From Nonomuraea guangzhouensis (GTDB lineage: Bacteria; Actinomycetota; Actinomycetes; Streptosporangiales; Streptosporangiaceae), in the NCBI RefSeq assembly GCF_019396345.1, contig NZ_JAHKRM010000038.1, positions 1-64,000 of the forward strand: 64,000 nt of DNA, given 5' to 3'. Under the pieces are notes generated by a model, which made no database searches, was not told where the DNA came from, and saw only the letters and a list, made by a program, of their open reading frames with translations. Shown in pieces: positions 29,101-35,665 of this stretch. The number at the start of each line of letters is the position of its first letter. Within the stretch, counting starts at the first letter, position 1. A program made the translations under genes and the position numbers.

Positions 29101-29466
29101 GCGGAGTTCGGCACGGGCACCGGCACGACGACCAACACCGACCACGCCGGGTTCACCGGCACCGGCTTCGCGGACGGCTTCGCAAGCTCGGGCGACGCGG
29201 TGAGTTTCCAGGTCAAGGCGGACGCGGCGGGCAGCCACCAGCTCAAGTTCCGCTACTCGACCACGGTCGCGAGCACCAGGACCGTCTACGTCGACGGCGT
29301 CTCGGCGGGCACGCTCACGTTGCCCGCCCAGGCGAACTGGGATACCTGGGCCACCGCCACACTCACCACGACCCTCACTGCGGGCGCGCACACCGTCAAG
29401 ATCGCCTATGACGGGGGCGACACCGGCGGCATCAACCTCGACAACCTGGTGGTGGCAAGGCCATGA
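26194..29466 (+). CDS. Secreted GH31 transglycosylase with CBM35, candidate 3-alpha-isomaltosyltransferase (cycloalternan-forming)
   Basis: GTG 26194 (AGGAG upstream) begins a 1090-residue protein. Its signal peptide is likely cleaved after AYA at residue 26. A beta-sandwich of about 110 residues (GIFHNPTGIDDLYSSEP onward) precedes the GH31 N-terminal and catalytic domains. The nucleophile is Asp569 in IDGFKTDGSE and the acid/base is Asp634 in WAGDQNSS. After the C-terminal beta domains a CBM35 module fills about residues 960-1090 and ends DTGGINLDNLVVARP. The domain layout and the GFKTDG-type active site match isomaltosyltransferases that form the cyclic tetrasaccharide cycloalternan from starch. 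The exact product is inferred. The gene overlaps the next by ATGA. Confidence 0.85.
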   Translation: MIRLRSGVIVAVIALLASLVTVPAYALDGIFHNPTGIDDLYSSEPTERAPRDPMAGDAVQINATTWPIETGQTVWVTWTKNGTAQTPIGAAWDHNSGNNSYWKINLGSFARGDKISYTVNADVNGGGQKSTGPFAFTVTSWSTVTNVTGYTNNSTSVDVTTGDSAGSFTPKIRFAFPALDRFRTQIAPSGQGLNISGVTGYTVTDSASTLTLSTTSLVLKIQKSPYRLSVYKGDGTTLITRQYDPATFRNIGWASDGATTVTKIEDHFMSPSGERFEGFGERYDRLDQRGTDVHNYVYNQYRDQGSTRRTYLSVPFFLNSAGYGVYIPSTRYAIFNLNTHLSDLAGFTVDTGGALDSTLDYHFFAGTPAEIVDDYTAVSGRPELPPKWAFGVWMSANEWNTQAEVESELDKVGTNRIPHTAMVLEQWSDEATFYLWHGATYTPSAGSGKLAYSDLTFPAGGEWQDPRAMVANAHSKGIKMILWQIPVFKENFDTNPPTAPQQHLNDKSYAQAQGYVAKNPSNAPYRIPTGQWFGDSMVPDFTSAAATSWWMSKRDYLMNDVGIDGFKTDGSEAIFGRGVAFADGRKGDAMHNAYPNSYTKAYRDYVKAENADNVIFSRAATSGGQQNSIFWAGDQNSSFSAFQEAVRAQLSAGQSGVPYTAWDLAGFTGDFPSAELYLRAAAQATFSPVMQYHSEKSNPGTSEARTPWNVQARSGDTTVVPTFRKFADVRMNLIPYLYTEAKASSTTGAPMMRAMSFAFPGDATAAAQDQQYLFGSQLLVAPVTTQGATSRNVYLPAGEWYDLWNGGRFTGPGTKSYATALDTIPVYAKPGAIIPLNLNTNYELGGEIGNSVTSYPNLVFRIYPSGSSSYSYFEDSANTNRTISSAENWAGHQVAVTVPALTTTSTLQVASTKPTSVTGATARATLAALQAAAEGWWWDPVRQLTYVKLAGSASSRTVTLNGVDKAAYEAEFGTGTGTTTNTDHAGFTGTGFADGFASSGDAVSFQVKADAAGSHQLKFRYSTTVASTRTVYVDGVSAGTLTLPAQANWDTWATATLTTTLTAGAHTVKIAYDGGDTGGINLDNLVVARP

Positions 29467-32291
29467 AACGCGCATTGGTCATGCTCGCGGTCCTGCTCGG
29501 CACCTTCCTCGTCGCGGGCGAGGCACAGGCGGCCGTCCAGCGGGTGCAGTTCACCAGCGGATCGACGTACCTGATCGTCGAGTTCCTCGACGACGACCTC
29601 GTCCACTTCGAGCTGGCCGCGGGGACCGGCCCCGGCACCGGATCGGCGCTGTTCACCACGCCGCAGGTGGCGAAGAAGGACTACACCGGACCGTCCACCT
29701 TCAGTCAGAACGGCAACACCATGACCACGGCCTCGATGAAGGTCGAGGTCACGTCAGGCACGCTGTGCGTACGGGTCTCGGACCCGGCCAGGCTGCTGTA
29801 CGAGGCGTGCCCGCGCAACCTGACCCAGGCGTGGAAGGGGCTGACGATCACCAAGGGCTCGATCCAGAACGCGTACGGGCTGGGCGAGCAGTTCTTCATG
29901 GGCGGCAGCTCCGACGGCGACTGGGTCGGGCGCAGCCGTACCCCCGGAGGCACGTACGGCAACGCGATGGCCTACGACACCGACAACGGGCCGGTGGGCA
30001 ACGCGCAGATCCCCGTGCTGTTCGGGGTCGGCGCGTCGAACCTGAACTACGGGCTGCTGCTCGACCAGGTCTACAAGCAGGAGTGGAACCTGACCGGCGA
30101 CCCGTGGACCGTCGACACCTGGGGCGACCAGCTCAGGTGGTACACGATGACCGGGCCGGACCTGCCCGATCTGCGCAAGGACTACATGGAGCTGACCGGC
30201 CGGCCGCCGGTGCCGCCGAAGAAGGCGTTCGGCATGTGGGTGTCGGAGTTCGGCTACGACAACTGGGCCGAGATCGACAGCCGGCTGAACGGGCTGCGGG
30301 CGGCGAAGTTCCCCGTGGACGGGTTCGTGCTGGACCTGCCCTGGTTCGGCGGCGTGACGGCCGGGTCCGACAACACCCGCATGGGCACGCTTTCCTGGGA
30401 CACGACCAACTTCCCCAACCCAACAACCACTATTTCCGACTATCAGGCGACAAAGGGCATCGGGCTGATGACCATCGAGGAGTCGTACGTCGGCAAGAAC
30501 CTCCCCGAGCACGCCGACCTCGCCACCCGCGGCTACCTCGTCAGGGCCGGCTGCGCGACCTGCTCGCCCGTCTACCTCACCGCCAACGACTGGTGGGGCC
30601 GCGGCGGCATGATCGACTGGACGCAGGACGCCGCGGCCGACTACTGGCAGACGACCAAGCGCCAGCCGCTCATCGACCAGGGCGTCATGGGCCACTGGCT
30701 GGACCTCGGCGAGCCGGAGATGTACGACGCCGCCGACTGGACGTCCGGCGTCCTGCCCGGCAAGCACGCCCACGCCGACTACCACAACGTCTACAACCTC
30801 AAGTGGGCCGAGAGCATCGCCAGGGGCTACGCCTCGAGCACCAAGCGGCCGTTCGTCCTGGCCCGCTCAGGCGCCGCCGGGATGCAGCGGTACGGCGTGG
30901 CCATGTGGTCGGCCGACATCGGCTCCAAGCTGACCGCGCTCGCCCAGCAGCAGAACGCGCAACTGCACATGTCGATGTCGGGCATCGACTACTACGGCTC
31001 CGACATCGGCGGCTTCCGCCGCGAGATGCTCGACTCGGACCTGAACGAGCTCTACACGCAGTGGTTCGCCGACGGCGCCTGGTTCGAGGTGCCGATCAGG
31101 CCGCACACCGAGAACCTGTGCAACTGCGCGCAGACCTCTCCGGACTCGATCGGCCACACGGCCAGCAACCTGGCCAACCTCCGGCAGCGGTACGAGCTCG
31201 CGCCGTACTACTACTCCCTGGCCCACCGGGCCTACCTGTACGGCGAGCCGGTGGTGCCACCGCTGGTGTACCAGTACCAGAACGACGCGAACGTCCGCGA
31301 GATGGGACATGAGAAGCTCATCGGCCGCGACCTGCTCGTAGGCGTCGTCGCGGGCGCGAACGAGCGCAAGCGGGACGTGTACCTGCCCGCGGGCTCCTGG
31401 TTCGACTACGCCACGGGCGAGAAACTCACCAGCACCGGCCAATGGTTCACCGACCGGCCGCTCTGGGTCGGCGGCGCGTTCCGGCTGCCGGCGTTCGCCA
31501 GGGCAGGGGCGATCATCCCGAAGATGTACGTGGACGACAAGACGATGAACGTGGTGGGCAAACGGACCGACGCCACCACCAGGAACGAGCTGGTGGCCCG
31601 GGTCTACGCCGACACGACGGCCTCGACCTTCACCCTGTACGAGGACGACGGCGCCACGACCGGCTACCAGAGCGGGGCCGTACGGACGACACAGCTGAGC
31701 CAGCAGCTCAGCGGCAGCACGGCGACCGTCACGGTGGCCGCGTCCAGCGGCACCTACACCGGCGCGCCCGCGAGCCGGACGAACGTGGTCGAGCTGGTCT
31801 CGGGCACCCAGGCGTCCGCCGTCACGCTCAACGGCACCGCGCTCACCCAGCACGCCACCAAAGCGGCCTTCGACGCCGCCACCAGCGGCTGGTACAACGC
31901 CGGTGGCAACCTGATCGTCGCCAAGTCGGCGAGCACGGGCGTCACGACGGCCAAGACGTTCGTGTTCACGCTCGGGCAGGCGCCGGCGTCGATGACGTTC
32001 AGGTGCGACAACGGCACGACCACCGCGGGCCAGTCCGTCTACGCCGTGGGCAGCGTCCCGCAGCTCGGCGACTGGTCGGTGGCGAGCGCGGTCAAGCTGT
32101 CGCCGACCGCGTACCCGACCTGGACGGGAACGATCGCCAAGCTGCCGCCGAACACCCCCGTCGAGTGGAAGTGCGTCAAGCGCCAGGAGGCGAACTTCCC
32201 CGACACCGCCGATCAGTGGCAGCCCGGCGCCAACAACACCTTCACCAGCCCCGCCACGGGAACCGGAGGCACTACCACAGGGGCCTTCTGA
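29463..32291 (+). CDS. Secreted GH31 with CBM20, candidate 6-alpha-glucosyltransferase
   Basis: This 942-residue protein starts with a signal peptide (cleavage near AQA, residue 23). It belongs to a different GH31 subgroup from the two upstream. Its nucleophile is Asp414 in GHWLDLGEPE and its acid/base is Asp485 in MWSADIGS. The acceptor-side loops include WVSEFGYDNW and MIDWTQDAAADYW. Residues about 840-930 (SVYAVGSVPQLGDWSVASAV) form a CBM20 starch-binding domain, and the last residues are a Thr/Gly tail. In cycloalternan pathways a secreted 6-alpha-glucosyltransferase first caps maltodextrin with an alpha-1,6-glucose, and this gene fits that step and substrate. It is the last gene of the operon. 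Confidence 0.85.
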   Translation: MKRALVMLAVLLGTFLVAGEAQAAVQRVQFTSGSTYLIVEFLDDDLVHFELAAGTGPGTGSALFTTPQVAKKDYTGPSTFSQNGNTMTTASMKVEVTSGTLCVRVSDPARLLYEACPRNLTQAWKGLTITKGSIQNAYGLGEQFFMGGSSDGDWVGRSRTPGGTYGNAMAYDTDNGPVGNAQIPVLFGVGASNLNYGLLLDQVYKQEWNLTGDPWTVDTWGDQLRWYTMTGPDLPDLRKDYMELTGRPPVPPKKAFGMWVSEFGYDNWAEIDSRLNGLRAAKFPVDGFVLDLPWFGGVTAGSDNTRMGTLSWDTTNFPNPTTTISDYQATKGIGLMTIEESYVGKNLPEHADLATRGYLVRAGCATCSPVYLTANDWWGRGGMIDWTQDAAADYWQTTKRQPLIDQGVMGHWLDLGEPEMYDAADWTSGVLPGKHAHADYHNVYNLKWAESIARGYASSTKRPFVLARSGAAGMQRYGVAMWSADIGSKLTALAQQQNAQLHMSMSGIDYYGSDIGGFRREMLDSDLNELYTQWFADGAWFEVPIRPHTENLCNCAQTSPDSIGHTASNLANLRQRYELAPYYYSLAHRAYLYGEPVVPPLVYQYQNDANVREMGHEKLIGRDLLVGVVAGANERKRDVYLPAGSWFDYATGEKLTSTGQWFTDRPLWVGGAFRLPAFARAGAIIPKMYVDDKTMNVVGKRTDATTRNELVARVYADTTASTFTLYEDDGATTGYQSGAVRTTQLSQQLSGSTATVTVAASSGTYTGAPASRTNVVELVSGTQASAVTLNGTALTQHATKAAFDAATSGWYNAGGNLIVAKSASTGVTTAKTFVFTLGQAPASMTFRCDNGTTTAGQSVYAVGSVPQLGDWSVASAVKLSPTAYPTWTGTIAKLPPNTPVEWKCVKRQEANFPDTADQWQPGANNTFTSPATGTGGTTTGAF

Positions 32292-32307
32292 GCGCCGGAT
32301 CCGGCGC
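32292..32307. terminator. Perfect 16-bp palindrome just after the GH31 operon
   Basis: GCGCCGGATCCGGCGC begins directly after the operon's last stop codon (TGA 32289-32291) and equals its own reverse complement. It could fold as a GC-rich hairpin ending the long transcript, or serve as a protein site for the kinase gene 33 bases further. There is no T-tract. Confidence 0.5.
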
Positions 32308-32340
32308 GTCCATCGAGGTCGCGATGTTAGCCTCGAAGAC

Positions 32341-33762
32341 GTGCTCGGATCCGGGACCACACTCAACGATCGCTACACGCTGGTCAGCCGCGTGGGCGGC
32401 GGTGGCATGGGCGAGGTCTGGCGGGCCTCCGACACGGTGCTCGGCCGGACCGTGGCGGTCAAGGTGCTGATTCCCGCGCTGACCGAGGATCCGAAATTCG
32501 CCCAGCGCTTCCAGAACGAGGCCAGGGCGATGGCCACGCTGCACCATCCCGGCGTGGTCGACGTCTACGACTACGGCACCTGCGAGGTCGACGGGCGCCG
32601 GGTGAGCTTCCTGGTGATGCAGTTCGTCGAGGGCGAGTCGCTCGACCGCGTGCTGCGCCGCGAGGCGCTCGACCCGGCGACCACCATGCGGCTGATCGCC
32701 GAGGTCGGTGACGCGCTGGCCGCCGCCCACGCGCAGGGCATCGTGCACCGCGACGTCAAACCGGCCAACCTGATGGTCCGTCCGGACGGCAGCGTCGCGC
32801 TCACCGACTTCGGCATCGCCCACTCGGTCTCCGCGGTCCAGCTCACGGCCACGGGCGCCATGCTCTGCTCGGCCGGCTACTGCGCCCCCGAGATGGCCAC
32901 GGCCAGCGACGTCACCCCGGCCGTCGACGTCTACGCGCTCGGCGTGGTCGCCTACCAGTGCCTGACCGGGCACCTGCCGTTCGACGGCGACACCCCGGTC
33001 CAGATCATCTACAAGCACCTGCACGCCCCCGTCCCGGACCTGCCCGCCGACGTGCCGCCGGGGCCGCGCCAGATCGTGACGAGGGCGCTGGAGAAGGCGC
33101 CGGAGCGGCGCTGGCCGACGGCCGCGGTGATGGCCGAGGCGGCGCGGAAGGCCTTCGACGCGCCTGACTCACTGGGCTCGCTGGCCTCGCCTGACTCACT
33201 GGGCTCATTGGGCTCGCGAGCCTCGCTGAGCTCGCTGGCGTCGCTGGGCACGCTGGGCTCGGCGGACTCACCGGACCTGCCACCCACGCCAGACTTGCCG
33301 GACTCGCCGGATTTAGTGGATTCGCCGCCCACGCCACGTGGCCGCCGCGCGCTGGCCGCCGCACTGGCCGTGGCCGTCGCGGTCATGGTGACCCTGGCGG
33401 TCGCCGGGTCGGTCTGGATCCGCAGCGATCAGGCGACCGAGCAGAGCGGCAGCGTCCTGCCCCCCGTCACGCCCGCCTCGAGCACCCACCCGACCTCCGC
33501 CACGCCGAGCAAGAAGCCGCTGGCGCCTCCGTCCAAGCACTCCCCCACCGTCCGGCCGATCGTCTCCCAGACGCCGACCGCCACCGCGACGACGTCCACG
33601 CCCCGCCCGACCGCGACCAAACCGACGACCACCCCGACCCCCGACGACCCCGAGCCGACCGACAAGCCCACCACGCCCCAGCCGACGGAGCCCACGATCG
33701 AGCCCCCGGTCAGCGAGCCGCCGAGCGACATCCAGTGCATCAAGGCGCCCTGCCCCAGCTAG
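32341..33762 (+). CDS. Membrane serine/threonine protein kinase (PknB-like) with Pro/Thr-rich exported tail
   Basis: GTG 32341 begins a 473-residue protein. Its kinase domain (12-265) has the Gly-rich loop GGGGMGEVWRA, VAVK with Lys41, HRDVKPAN with Asp138 and the DFG Asp156, so it looks active. The juxtamembrane linker (about 274-334) is made of Asp/Ser/Leu/Gly repeats of the DSLGSLAS type. One membrane helix (about 336-360) leads to an outer Pro/Thr/Ser-rich tail without PASTA domains. That tail ends in a CIKAPCPS motif whose two Cys could form a disulfide or bind a partner. The signal sensed is unknown. The gene follows the GH31 operon by 49 bases and heads a cluster of kinase and FHA genes. 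Confidence 0.92.
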   Translation: MLGSGTTLNDRYTLVSRVGGGGMGEVWRASDTVLGRTVAVKVLIPALTEDPKFAQRFQNEARAMATLHHPGVVDVYDYGTCEVDGRRVSFLVMQFVEGESLDRVLRREALDPATTMRLIAEVGDALAAAHAQGIVHRDVKPANLMVRPDGSVALTDFGIAHSVSAVQLTATGAMLCSAGYCAPEMATASDVTPAVDVYALGVVAYQCLTGHLPFDGDTPVQIIYKHLHAPVPDLPADVPPGPRQIVTRALEKAPERRWPTAAVMAEAARKAFDAPDSLGSLASPDSLGSLGSRASLSSLASLGTLGSADSPDLPPTPDLPDSPDLVDSPPTPRGRRALAAALAVAVAVMVTLAVAGSVWIRSDQATEQSGSVLPPVTPASSTHPTSATPSKKPLAPPSKHSPTVRPIVSQTPTATATTSTPRPTATKPTTTPTPDDPEPTDKPTTPQPTEPTIEPPVSEPPSDIQCIKAPCPS

Positions 33763-33804
33763 CCTTCCGGCCAGGCGGTCTTTCGGTCATGAGAAGGTAA
33801 TCGG

Positions 33805-34752
33805 GTGGATACGACTCGCGATCTGCTCGTAGCGCTGGCCCGTCGCTACGCCTTCGCCGACCTCGGGGCGCTGGCCCCGTCCGAAGAGATCGCCGGCGTG
33901 TGCGAGTTCGGTCAGCGGTTGCTCTCGCTGGACGCGGAGGACTTCGCGGCCGAGGCGAAGGCCGTGCCCGCGGAGCTGCGGCGGCGGGCACGGGCCTGCC
34001 ACATGCCGCAGACCGCGCGTGAGCAGCCACGCGGCGCCCTGGAGTCGCTGCGGCCCGCCTACGGGCTGCTGCTGGAGGTCATCGCCATCCGCTGGCACCG
34101 CCGCGAGCTGAGCCCGATGATCGCCGCCGTCCACATCGCCAGCGAATACCTGCCGCTGCTGGCCTACGAGCCCCACCTCGGCCACGCGGGCGACCCGGCG
34201 CGCTGGCCCGCGGGGCTGAGCGCGCCGGGCAGCAGGTTCGGCGTGATCGGCGACCGCGAGTGCGACCACACCAAGTCCGAGCAGTCGGCCACCAACCGGA
34301 CCCTGCGGGTGGCGAGCGAACCACCCGAGGGCTGGCGCGCGTACTTCGACCGGCAGCACAGCCAGGTGGCGGGCGCGCTGGCCGTCTGCATCGCGACCTG
34401 CCGCAACCCGTGCACGGCGATGGACTGGATCGAGCCGGAGGAGCGCGCCGACCTGCACGTGCGGGCCCGCACCGCGCTGGCGTTCGCGGAGACCCCGCTC
34501 GTACGCCTGCGGCACGCGGCGCCCGTCGGCCACGGCTTCGGCGTCCCCTCGCCGGAAGAGGTGCTCGACGCCTGGGAGCGCAGCCGGTCCGTGCTCGACA
34601 AGAACGAGATCGGCTCGGCCGCGCTGGAGGACGACGGGTTTCCGCTGCCCGGCCTGCCCGCGCTGTTCTCGGCCGTCGCCCGGGCCCCGATCGCGCCCGC
34701 CACGCTGCTGGCCGGCGTCAGCGAGCACGTCGCCGGCCTGCTGCTCCGCTGA
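33805..34752 (+). CDS. Conserved hypothetical protein between two kinase genes (315 residues)
   Basis: GTG 33805 follows GAGAAGG with ordinary spacing and encodes a soluble, mainly helical protein of 315 residues. There is no signal peptide or membrane segment. Several Cys and His residues (RARACHMPQ, DRECDHTKS, CIATCRNPC) could bind a metal or be redox-sensitive, but no known motif is complete. I do not recognise the family. Its position 42 bases after the first kinase gene on the same strand suggests co-expression, and it could be a substrate or accessory of that kinase. Confidence 0.7.
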   Translation: MDTTRDLLVALARRYAFADLGALAPSEEIAGVCEFGQRLLSLDAEDFAAEAKAVPAELRRRARACHMPQTAREQPRGALESLRPAYGLLLEVIAIRWHRRELSPMIAAVHIASEYLPLLAYEPHLGHAGDPARWPAGLSAPGSRFGVIGDRECDHTKSEQSATNRTLRVASEPPEGWRAYFDRQHSQVAGALAVCIATCRNPCTAMDWIEPEERADLHVRARTALAFAETPLVRLRHAAPVGHGFGVPSPEEVLDAWERSRSVLDKNEIGSAALEDDGFPLPGLPALFSAVARAPIAPATLLAGVSEHVAGLLLR

Positions 34753-34808
34753 CACCCTGGAAGCCTCCAGGCTGACCGCGCCGCCCGCCTCGCTTAGAAA
34801 GGCGGGGT

Positions 34809-34843
34809 GGGCGTCGCCTACCGCGGGGGCGCAGGCGACGCCC
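34809..34843. terminator. Perfect 11-bp stem between convergent genes
   Basis: GGGCGTCGCCT (34809-34819) pairs exactly with AGGCGACGCCC (34833-34843) around a 13-base loop. It lies between the stop of the unknown protein (34752) and the stop of the DUF5130 gene (34917). A smaller CCTGGA/TCCAGG hairpin lies just upstream, near 34757-34772. Confidence 0.7.
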
Positions 34844-34933
34844 GCTCTATCGCCCGGCAACGGCCCGGACGGTGGCCCGCTCTATCGCCGGGCGATTGCT
34901 CGGACGGTGGCCCGCTCTACCGCCGGGCGATGG
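34841..34933. repeat. 35-bp near-repeat, two and a half copies, running into the end of the DUF5130 gene
   Basis: Two 35-base units (34841-34875 and 34876-34910) both begin CCCGCTCTATCGCC and end CGGACGGTGG. A partial third (from 34911) begins the same way but contains the stop codon and last codons of the DUF5130 gene (minus strand). The units look like downstream duplications of that gene's 3' end. Confidence 0.75.
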
Positions 34934-35285
34934 CCTGCTCGCCCAGCGTGCCGATGCCGTACAACAGCCCGCCCACCAGGTCGCCGACGCTGAACGCGGT
35001 GGCCATGGACATCGCGGTCATCCGGCACGCGCTGTCGGGCAGCCTGCGCCGGGCGCTCTCGCCGGTCACGATCTCCAGCGCCCGGCCGGCGACGTCCACG
35101 AAGATCACCACCGCCTTGTCGGCCTCGTCGCCGAGCGCGGCGTGCAGCCGCTCGGCGAAGTGCCGCCGACCGCCGACCGGCGCGCCGAGGAAGGCGCCGA
35201 AACGCAGGCCGCTGCGCCGCTCGGCCAGGGCGAGCGCCTGCCTGATGTCGTCGGCCTGCGCCGAGGTCAGTCCACGCATCGCCAT
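34917..35285 (-). CDS. DUF5130 (TPM-domain-like) family protein
   Basis: ATG 35285 gives 122 residues that follow the DUF5130 pattern found across actinomycetes. It has GLTSAQADDIRQAL, SGLRFGAFLG, FAERLHAALG, VDVAGRALEIVTG and a C-terminal glycine-rich helix SVGDLVGGLLYGIG. TPM-type domains are often membrane-attached and occur in photosystem and stress proteins, but the function of DUF5130 is not known. Start and stop of this gene and its upstream neighbour overlap by one base (TGATG), so they are translated together. The end of the gene is duplicated in the repeat downstream. Confidence 0.82.
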   Translation of the reverse strand: MAMRGLTSAQADDIRQALALAERRSGLRFGAFLGAPVGGRRHFAERLHAALGDEADKAVVIFVDVAGRALEIVTGESARRRLPDSACRMTAMSMATAFSVGDLVGGLLYGIGTLGEQAIARR

Positions 35286-35575
35286 CACCACCCCGCCGAG
35301 GCGCCGCCGACGCGCCTGCCGGGCTCGGCCGTCGCCGCCATCGCGACCCAGTCGGACTCGGGCACCGGCGCCCACCGCGGGACCTGGTCGGCCAGCACCA
35401 GGCCCGAGGTGCTCACGCCGTGCTCGCTGCCGGACGGACCGCCCAGCCACACCGGGCCCGTCTCCGTCCTGCGTGTCGAACCCCGCCCGGGCACCATGAC
35501 GACCAGGCTGATCAGCACGAACAGACCGAGCGAAACCCCCAAGAGAAAAGCCAGAATCTCCAGCGCGCTGTCCAC
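35285..35575 (-). CDS. Small single-pass membrane protein (96 residues)
   Basis: GTG 35575 begins a 96-residue protein. One hydrophobic helix lies at about residues 5-28 (ILAFLLGVSLGLFVLISLVV), followed by a soluble, Gly/Pro/Ser-rich tail without known motifs. It precedes the DUF5130 gene on the same strand with a TGATG junction, so the two products probably act together at the membrane. A longer frame from 35638 lacks a suitable ribosome site. I do not recognise the family. The second kinase gene is divergent from it, 90 bases away. Confidence 0.65.
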   Translation of the reverse strand: MDSALEILAFLLGVSLGLFVLISLVVMVPGRGSTRRTETGPVWLGGPSGSEHGVSTSGLVLADQVPRWAPVPESDWVAMAATAEPGRRVGGASAGW

Positions 35576-35665
35576 ACCACGAACGTAATCCCGGTTCGGC
35601 TGTCCGGCCAGACCCGGTCGTGAGAGAGTCTGACTCAAGATCCCCCAGACGAGGTCAACTTAACT

